Shown in pieces: positions 1-4,505 of a DNA stretch of 7,183 nucleotides (position 1 is the first letter of the stretch; each line of letters opens with the position of its first letter). The stretch spans positions 1-7,183 of the forward strand of contig JBDKGV010000185.1 in NCBI GenBank assembly GCA_039798005.1, in the 5' to 3' direction. The position numbers and the translations under genes were made by a program. Origin of the DNA: JBDKGV01 sp039798005 (GTDB lineage: Bacteria; Fibrobacterota; Fibrobacteria; UBA5070). Under the pieces are notes generated by a model. That model made no database searches and was not told the origin of the DNA. It worked only from the letters and a program-made list of their open reading frames with translations.

Positions 1-707
1 ATCACGAGGTCGGCGCCGGATACGCTTGACAAGATCGCATCGGGAGTGGAGTACAGGGTCTGGATGCGCCCTTGGTATTGATCGTCCAGGATCGACAGGC
101 GATTCACGTCCAAGTCCAGGATCGTCACGGCCGCGCCCATCCCGACCGCCACGCGCACGGCGTTGGCTCCGACGACGCCTGCCCCCAGGACGACCACGTG
201 TCCACGTGGAACGCCCGGGACCCCTCCCAGGAGAACGCCACGTCCGCCGTATGGGCTTTCCAGATACTTGGCGCCCTCCTGTACGGAAAGTCTTCCCGCG
301 ATCTCGCTCATGGGGCGCAGGCAAGGCAGCGATCCGTTGTCCAACGCCATGGTCTCGTAGGCGATGGCCGTGACGTTGCGTTCCATCAAGGCGCGGGTCA
401 GCTCCTCATTGGCGGCAAGGTGCAGGTAGGTGTACAGGATCTGCCCTTCCCGGAGCATCGCGATCTCGGAACTTTGGGGCTCCTTGACCTTCACGATCAT
501 GTCGCAGTCCCGGAAGATCGCGTTCGGTGTGTTGACGACCGTGGCTCCGGCGGTCAAATAGTCCTGGTCGGAAAATCCGCTTCCGATTCCGGCGGAACAT
601 TCCATGGCGACTTCATGCCCTTGCGCGATGAACATCCTCACATTGGCCGGAGTGAGACCCACGCGGTACTCGTGAGCCTTGATTTCCTTGACGCATCCGA
701 TTTTCAT
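1..707 (-). CDS. ald: Alanine dehydrogenase, N-terminal 235 residues (runs off the left edge)
   Basis: This enzyme interconverts L-alanine and pyruvate plus ammonia using NAD(H), in the cytoplasm. The reading frame is open from the ATG at 707 to the window edge and begins MKIGCVKEIKAHEYRVGLTP, a signature start for this family. Residues known from characterised alanine dehydrogenases fall at their expected positions: Arg15 and Lys75 (in VKVKEP) for substrate binding, and His96 (in YTYLHLA) for catalysis. The Rossmann loop GAGVVG is at 175-180, and Asp198, at the end of the second beta strand, gives NAD preference. Family members are about 370 residues long, so roughly 135 C-terminal residues lie outside the window. 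The start is supported by a GGAGGG ribosome-binding site. The gene begins 45 bp after the stop of the hybrid kinase on the same strand. Closely related pyridine nucleotide transhydrogenase alpha subunits and lysine-pathway dehydrogenases are less likely, given the exact match of the active-site positions. Confidence 0.96.
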   Translation of the reverse strand, partial: MKIGCVKEIKAHEYRVGLTPANVRMFIAQGHEVAMECSAGIGSGFSDQDYLTAGATVVNTPNAIFRDCDMIVKVKEPQSSEIAMLREGQILYTYLHLAANEELTRALMERNVTAIAYETMALDNGSLPCLRPMSEIAGRLSVQEGAKYLESPYGGRGVLLGGVPGVPRGHVVVLGAGVVGANAVRVAVGMGAAVTILDLDVNRLSILDDQYQGRIQTLYSTPDAILSSVSGADLV

Positions 708-713
708 GGCTGG

Positions 714-719
714 CCCTCC
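714..719 (-). promoter_or_regulatory. Ribosome-binding site of ald
   Basis: The minus strand reads GGAGGG, a near-consensus Shine-Dalgarno sequence, six bases before the ATG at 707. It fixes the alanine dehydrogenase start and suggests efficient translation even if the gene is read from an upstream promoter. Confidence 0.8.
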
Positions 720-752
720 ATCGGTCGAGATCCGGCACTGGCTCCTTGACGG

Positions 753-2432
753 TCAAGATACCATGCCGACGCTCCCTGGCACCGCAGCCAATTCCATGGA
801 CGGATCGGCGATGGATGCCGGTGCGAAACGGGCGAGCTCCCGGGCAAGTTCCTCCAGTTGGATGGGCTTGGACAGATGACCGTCCATCCCTGCGGCAAGG
901 CTTCGTTCCCGGTCCTCCTTGAAGGCGTTGGCGGTGAGGGCAAGGATGGGAAGATGGCGAAGTCCGGTCCGGGAGTCCATGGCGCGAATGCGTCGGGTGG
1001 CCTCGTATCCGTCCATTTCCGGCATCTGGCAATCCATCAGCACGAGATGGTACTCCTCCCTTCCTTCCAAAAGGGTCAAGGCCTCGAGTCCATTGGCGGC
1101 GATGTCGTAGCGGATGCCAAGGTTGCTGAGATACTGTCCCATGACCAGTTGGTTGATCGGGTTGTCCTCGGCCACCAGCACGCGCATGCCGTGGAAGGTT
1201 TTCCATTCCATCGAAGGCGGTGGCGATTCCGTAAAATCGGGCGAGGCGCGATCGAGCCACAGCGAAAACCGGAAACTGGTCCCTTGGCCCGGCTGACTCC
1301 GGGCCGAGATGGATCCTCCCATGAGCTCGATCAGGTTGCGGCAGATGGAAAGCCCGAGGCCGGTTCCACCGAAGCGGCGGGCGATGGATGCGTCCGCCTG
1401 GGCGAAGGGTTTGAAGAGCTTGGCCATGGTCTCCTGGCTCATGCCGATCCCGGTGTCCGAGACCACGAACTCAAGCAGGTATTGGTTCGGGGTCGCCTGC
1501 AGGAACCGGGCTTCGAGGGTGACATGCCCGCTGTCGGTGAACTTGACGGCGTTCCCCACAAGGTTTGTCAGAATCTGTCGCAATCGGCCCGAATCCCCGT
1601 TGATGACGGGGTGCGCATCCAGTTCGGTCCGCAGCTCGAAGTCGATGCCCTTCTCCTGGGCGCGGAACCGGAAGATGGCGCCGAGATCCCCGAGGAAGGT
1701 CCCCAGGTCGAAGCGGATCCTTTCCAGGTCCAGTTGTCCGGCCTCGATCCTGGAGATGTCCAGGATGTTGTTGATCAATCCCAGCAGCCCTTGCCCGCTT
1801 TGGGCGATGAGTTCCACATACCTGCGCTGGAGGATGTCCAGATCGGTTTCGGACAGGAGCCGGGTCAATCCGATCACGCCGTTCATCGGGGTGCGGATCT
1901 CGTGGCTCATGGTGGCCAGGAACTCGCCCTTGGTCTGCGATGCCTGTTCCGCTTCGATCCTTGCGTTCTGGAGCTCTGCGTTGGCCTTGGCAAGGAGCTC
2001 CCGGCTGTGTTCCAATTCCTTCTTGCTTGTCCAGGATTGCAGGAGCGACTGGACCAGGGAACGGAATTCCTCGCGTCCGAACGGCTTGCGGATGAAGAAG
2101 AATCCGTTGTCCAGATGCTCTTGCATCTTCGGCTTGCTCACCTCGGCGAACGCGGAGGAAAAAACGATGATCTCGACATGGGGATCGAGGCGTCGCAATG
2201 TCAGTGCGTCCTCCAGATTGGCCACCCTCAGGTCCAAAAGGACGATGGAGCATGGATGCCCTTGGGCGAATTGATCGCAATACCAGGCAAGCAACGCCTT
2301 GGCGTCGGGGAACAGACGCACCTCGGCGCGGCGGGAGCGCGGATTCGGCTCGGAGTGAGGACCTGCAAAGGAACGTCGGTAGTATTCCTGCAGGCTGGCA
2401 TCCTGGTCGGCCACGAGTATGGTCAGTTCCAT
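753..2432 (-). CDS. Soluble hybrid histidine kinase, REC-HisKA-HATPase-REC
   Basis: This is a 559-residue signalling kinase counted from the ATG at 2432. The N-terminal receiver (about 3-130) has acidic residues Asp9 and Asp11, phospho-acceptor Asp67, Ser92 and Lys116 (in RKPF). A probable coiled-coil linker covers 137-168. The HisKA domain has phospho-acceptor His177 in MSHEIRTPMNGVIG. The HATPase domain has N-box Asn290 and Asn294, DTGIGM at 326-331 and GGTGLGL at 355-361. The C-terminal receiver (about 417-535) has Glu422, Asp423, phospho-acceptor Asp467 (in LMDCQMPEMDGYEA), Thr500 and Lys522. All catalytic residues are present, so it should be active. There is no membrane segment, PAS, GAF or Hpt domain. 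Input is therefore probably phosphorylation or partner binding at the N-terminal receiver, and output needs a separate Hpt protein. An in-frame TTG one codon upstream is possible, but GAGG is better spaced for the ATG. The gene lies between the chemoreceptor and ald on the same strand. The signal and target are unknown. Confidence 0.95.
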   Translation of the reverse strand: MELTILVADQDASLQEYYRRSFAGPHSEPNPRSRRAEVRLFPDAKALLAWYCDQFAQGHPCSIVLLDLRVANLEDALTLRRLDPHVEIIVFSSAFAEVSKPKMQEHLDNGFFFIRKPFGREEFRSLVQSLLQSWTSKKELEHSRELLAKANAELQNARIEAEQASQTKGEFLATMSHEIRTPMNGVIGLTRLLSETDLDILQRRYVELIAQSGQGLLGLINNILDISRIEAGQLDLERIRFDLGTFLGDLGAIFRFRAQEKGIDFELRTELDAHPVINGDSGRLRQILTNLVGNAVKFTDSGHVTLEARFLQATPNQYLLEFVVSDTGIGMSQETMAKLFKPFAQADASIARRFGGTGLGLSICRNLIELMGGSISARSQPGQGTSFRFSLWLDRASPDFTESPPPSMEWKTFHGMRVLVAEDNPINQLVMGQYLSNLGIRYDIAANGLEALTLLEGREEYHLVLMDCQMPEMDGYEATRRIRAMDSRTGLRHLPILALTANAFKEDRERSLAAGMDGHLSKPIQLEELARELARFAPASIADPSMELAAVPGSVGMVS

Positions 2433-2439
2433 CAATGAT

Positions 2440-2443
2440 CCTC
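2440..2443 (-). promoter_or_regulatory. Ribosome-binding site of the hybrid kinase
   Basis: The minus strand reads AGAGGAT. Its GAGG core lies seven bases before the ATG at 2432 and only four before the alternative TTG at 2435. This spacing favours the ATG start (protein beginning MELTILVAD). Confidence 0.6.
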
Positions 2444-2445
2444 TG

Positions 2446-2464
2446 AACCTTGAATGCGATCAAC
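2446..2464 (-). repeat. Imperfect direct repeat, copy proximal to the kinase
   Basis: The minus strand reads GTTGATCGCATTCAAGGTT. It matches the second copy at 2508-2525 except for two substitutions and one extra base. It ends only a few bases before the kinase ribosome-binding site, so a protein bound here could affect expression of the kinase and of ald. The function is inferred from position only. Confidence 0.5.
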
Positions 2465-2507
2465 AGACCTGAAAGTAGAGGATGGATTCCTATTCAAGGG
2501 GCCGTGA

Positions 2508-2525
2508 AACCTCAATGCAATCAAC
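2508..2525 (-). repeat. Imperfect direct repeat, copy distal to the kinase
   Basis: The minus strand reads GTTGATTGCATTGAGGTT, starting ten bases after the chemoreceptor stop codon. It is the partner of the copy at 2446-2464. The two start about 61 bp apart, close to six helical turns, and lie in the same orientation within a 102-bp gap. They could be paired regulator sites or a chance or duplicated remnant. Confidence 0.5.
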
Positions 2526-2534
2526 CCTTGCGGG

Positions 2535-4349
2535 TCAGACCTGGAGGATTCCCGCCAGAGAATCGAGTTCACGAGCCCTTGCCGCAAGTTCGATCGCCGC
2601 TTCACCGGTTCCGGCCGCGTTTCCTTCGGCGTGGACGGCGGCGTCCTCCAGGGTGGACATGGCTTGGTGCAATTCGGTGCCCAAGCTTGCCGCCCGGGCC
2701 GCTCCCTGAGCGATCTCGCCGGTGGCCAAGGCCTGCTGTTCCACCGAGGCGTTGACTCCCATGGACAGGCTTTGCAAGTCGCCGACCACCTTGCGGATTG
2801 AATCCATCGTGCCGACGACCTTCCCGATTTCGGTGCTCATCTGGTTGACGACCTCGGCGATGAGCTGATTGGCTTGGGCGGTGCCGTGGGCGAGCTCCTT
2901 GACTTCATGGGCGACAATGGCAAAGCCTTTGCCGGCCTCTCCCGCCCTCGCGGCTTCGATGGTGGCATTCAGGGCAAGCAGCCTCGTCTGCTTGGAGATC
3001 ATGTCGATCGACCCGACAGCCTGCCCGATCCGCTCGCCGGCCTGCGAAAGGCTGTTGAGAATTTGGCTGGATCCCTCCACTTCCATGGCTCCTTGCCGGG
3101 CCGAGCTTGCCGCATCGGCGGAGGCGCGCGAGATCTCCCGGATGCTCGTGGCAAGTTCCTCGGCCGCAGTGGCCACCGTCCCGATCGCAAGACCAAGTCC
3201 CGAGGATGTCTGCAGGCTGTCGGCGCAGTGCCGACGGGTTTCCTGCACCTGCTGCCGTGCCCTGCTGCTCAAGTCCTCGAGGTGCTCCGATGCGCGGGTT
3301 AATGCCGAGGTTTCCGATTTCAGCTTGATCGCCAAGGTTTCGCGCTGGTGGGCATCCAGCTGGACTTCATGGATCGCCCACACGATCACCCAACCGAAAC
3401 CGCGTCCGGCAGCATCCTGAAGGGGCGTCGATTCCAGCGACAGGACCTTTGCTTGACAAGGCAATTCAAGTCGCGACGAAGCTTCAGGTTTGCAAAGGGA
3501 GGGAAATCGGGCATGGAACGAGGCAAGGTTCTTGCCCGACAGGTCCGGGTTGTCAAGCGTGATCCAATCGCCCAGGAGCGGCGTCTGGTTTGCACTTGCG
3601 GGACTTTCAAAGACGATCACCTGGTCGGGATTCACGATCCAAGCCCGCAGGTTGGATTGCTCCACGATGGCGGCCTGAAAGGCCAACCGCCGGAGAAGTC
3701 GCTTGGAGGCCACCAGGGACCATGTGTAGGTTGCGATGCCCAGCAAGCCGAACAGGCAAATCCCAAGCAGCGCCCATGTCCTGGTTTGGAAGGCCGTGGC
3801 TTCCTGGTTCGTCGCCACCAGTCTTGCCTTGGAAACCAACTGCATGGCCGCCACGCGATGGGGGGCGAAGCGCTCCGAAAGAGGGCCGTTCACCATGTCC
3901 GATGCCGCGATGACATCGACATTTTTCATGGCCGGGACGAATCCCGAATCGTAGCTGCTCCAGAACTGCTCACCGGTCAGGATGGTGGCGTCCAATTCGG
4001 ACTTGACCGATTTGCTGATGGCGCTGCGTTTCCATTTGCCGGTGGCCTCAAGGAACTGCGCCCGCAAGGAGTCAAGGCGCGCCAGTTTGGCATCGCGCAG
4101 GGCGGGATTGACCTCTCTTGATGCCTGGTAGCAAAGGAGATAGGGCTCGGCCAGAAACAGCGGTGGCGGGATCACATCGGCGGTCAGATCCTTCGATTCG
4201 ATGACCTTGCCGTATGCAGGTCCACCGATTCCTGCCATGGACATGGCCACCAGGCAATCGGCCGCCAGCATTCCGAAGAGGATCGCGCCCGCCCACAGCA
4301 TGATTGAAAGCTGCGAGCGTGTTTGCTGTTTCGAGCGATTGTGGTCCAT
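2535..4349 (-). CDS. Transmembrane methyl-accepting chemotaxis protein with a PAS-like domain
   Basis: This is a 604-residue chemoreceptor in the inner membrane that should control a CheA kinase through CheW. A basic N-terminus precedes TM1 (about 15-40). A periplasmic segment of about 150 residues carries ADVIPPP at 57-63 and a later FW...FVPA stretch. As I recall these from other MCP ligand domains, they suggest a helical-bundle sensor. TM2 is at about 190-214. Instead of a recognisable HAMP domain there is a PAS-like region (about 226-328, with GKNLASFH and a late VIVW strand). The signalling domain covers about 333-604, with its conserved hairpin core LNATIEAARAGE at 460-471 followed by GKGFAIVAHEVKELA. 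The C-terminus ends ILQV, with no CheR/CheB-docking pentapeptide. The ATG at 4349 is chosen because a GGGGGGAAG ribosome-binding site precedes it; an ATG at 4373 and a TTG at 4385 are weaker. The ligand is unknown. No CheA, CheW, CheR or CheB gene is in the window. Confidence 0.95.
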   Translation of the reverse strand: MDHNRSKQQTRSQLSIMLWAGAILFGMLAADCLVAMSMAGIGGPAYGKVIESKDLTADVIPPPLFLAEPYLLCYQASREVNPALRDAKLARLDSLRAQFLEATGKWKRSAISKSVKSELDATILTGEQFWSSYDSGFVPAMKNVDVIAASDMVNGPLSERFAPHRVAAMQLVSKARLVATNQEATAFQTRTWALLGICLFGLLGIATYTWSLVASKRLLRRLAFQAAIVEQSNLRAWIVNPDQVIVFESPASANQTPLLGDWITLDNPDLSGKNLASFHARFPSLCKPEASSRLELPCQAKVLSLESTPLQDAAGRGFGWVIVWAIHEVQLDAHQRETLAIKLKSETSALTRASEHLEDLSSRARQQVQETRRHCADSLQTSSGLGLAIGTVATAAEELATSIREISRASADAASSARQGAMEVEGSSQILNSLSQAGERIGQAVGSIDMISKQTRLLALNATIEAARAGEAGKGFAIVAHEVKELAHGTAQANQLIAEVVNQMSTEIGKVVGTMDSIRKVVGDLQSLSMGVNASVEQQALATGEIAQGAARAASLGTELHQAMSTLEDAAVHAEGNAAGTGEAAIELAARARELDSLAGILQV

Positions 4350-4351
4350 GT

Positions 4352-4360
4352 CTTCCCCCC
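4352..4360 (-). promoter_or_regulatory. Ribosome-binding site of the chemoreceptor
   Basis: The minus strand reads GGGGGGAAG just before the ATG at 4349. It is purine-rich and correctly placed, which is why this start is preferred over the in-frame starts 24 and 36 bases upstream. Confidence 0.6.
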
Positions 4361-4371
4361 GTTGTGGAGCC

Positions 4372-4401
4372 ATGGTACCTGACAACCCTGTCGGGAATCA
4401 A
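4372..4401 (-). promoter_or_regulatory. Candidate sigma-70-type promoter for the chemoreceptor
   Basis: The minus strand carries TTGATT (4401-4396), an 18-base spacer, then TACCAT (4377-4372). Each hexamer matches four of six bases of the housekeeping consensus. Transcription would begin near 4365, leaving a short leader that contains the ribosome-binding site. A small inverted repeat, GACA-N4-TGTC (4381-4392), sits inside the spacer and could be an operator. No flagellar sigma-28 motif was recognised. This is an inspection-only call. Confidence 0.35.
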
Positions 4402-4479
4402 GCTTTGCAACATGGATGAAATGGCCATCGAGCCGCCGACTGCCGGAACGCCATTGCGTCTATTGCTGGGTTCCTTTCG

Positions 4480-4495
4480 GATACGGTGGTATCTT
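4480..4495 (+). promoter_or_regulatory. Extended -10-like element overlapping a perfect inverted repeat
   Basis: GATAC-GGTG-GTATC (4480-4493) is a perfect 5-bp inverted repeat with a four-base centre. It overlaps TGG-TATCTT (4487-4495), which resembles an extended -10 promoter element. Transcription would start around 4502, only a few bases before the ATG at 4506. No well-spaced -35 is visible: the nearest, TTGCTG at 4463, gives a 21-base spacer. It may be a promoter with its operator; confidence is low. Confidence 0.3.
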
Positions 4496-4505
4496 TCTCC
4501 CATCA

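Larger units (their letters stand above)
4350..4505. other. Divergent intergenic region between the two transcription units
   Basis: This 156-bp gap is the only divergent junction in the window, so it should hold the promoters for both groups. It contains the candidate chemoreceptor promoter on the minus strand, and an extended -10-like element with an overlapping inverted repeat on the plus strand near 4480-4495. The plus-strand frame is open back to an ATG at 4416. The residues it would add (beginning MKWPSSRRLP) do not resemble the family N-terminus and I treat them as non-coding. Confidence 0.6.

Noticed and set aside
72..749. A 225-codon plus-strand open frame opposite alanine dehydrogenase.
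   Set aside because: It mirrors the ald reading frame, and ald matches its family residue by residue.
708..752. A terminator or separate promoter in the gap between the kinase and ald.
   Set aside because: I found no stem with a T-run and no well-spaced -35/-10 pair in these 45 bases; only the ribosome-binding site stands out.
858..2438. A 526-codon plus-strand open frame covering almost the whole hybrid kinase gene.
   Set aside because: It is a shadow of GC-rich codon use opposite a gene with complete kinase motifs; its translation is low-complexity and resembles no family I know.
2524..2537. A small hairpin at the chemoreceptor stop (ACCC-GCAA-GGGT on the minus strand) as a terminator.
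   Set aside because: The strong part of the stem is only four base pairs and no T-run follows, so it does not look like an intrinsic terminator.
2949..2981. The hairpin-tip variant Gln-Thr-Arg, instead of the common Gln-Thr-Asn, in the chemoreceptor signalling domain.
   Set aside because: Arg at this place occurs in other chemoreceptors that share the LNATIEAARAGE core, so it is probably ordinary variation.
4350..4385. Longer chemoreceptor starts at an ATG (4373) or a TTG (4385).
   Set aside because: The ATG at 4349 has the best ribosome-binding site and leaves a short basic tail before TM1. The longer versions would run through that ribosome-binding site and the candidate promoter.
4416..4505. 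A 30-residue N-terminal extension of the ATP-grasp protein, starting at an upstream ATG.
   Set aside because: The added residues have no resemblance to the family, and the stretch overlaps the expected promoter region. I cannot fully exclude it because the 4506 start lacks a ribosome-binding site.
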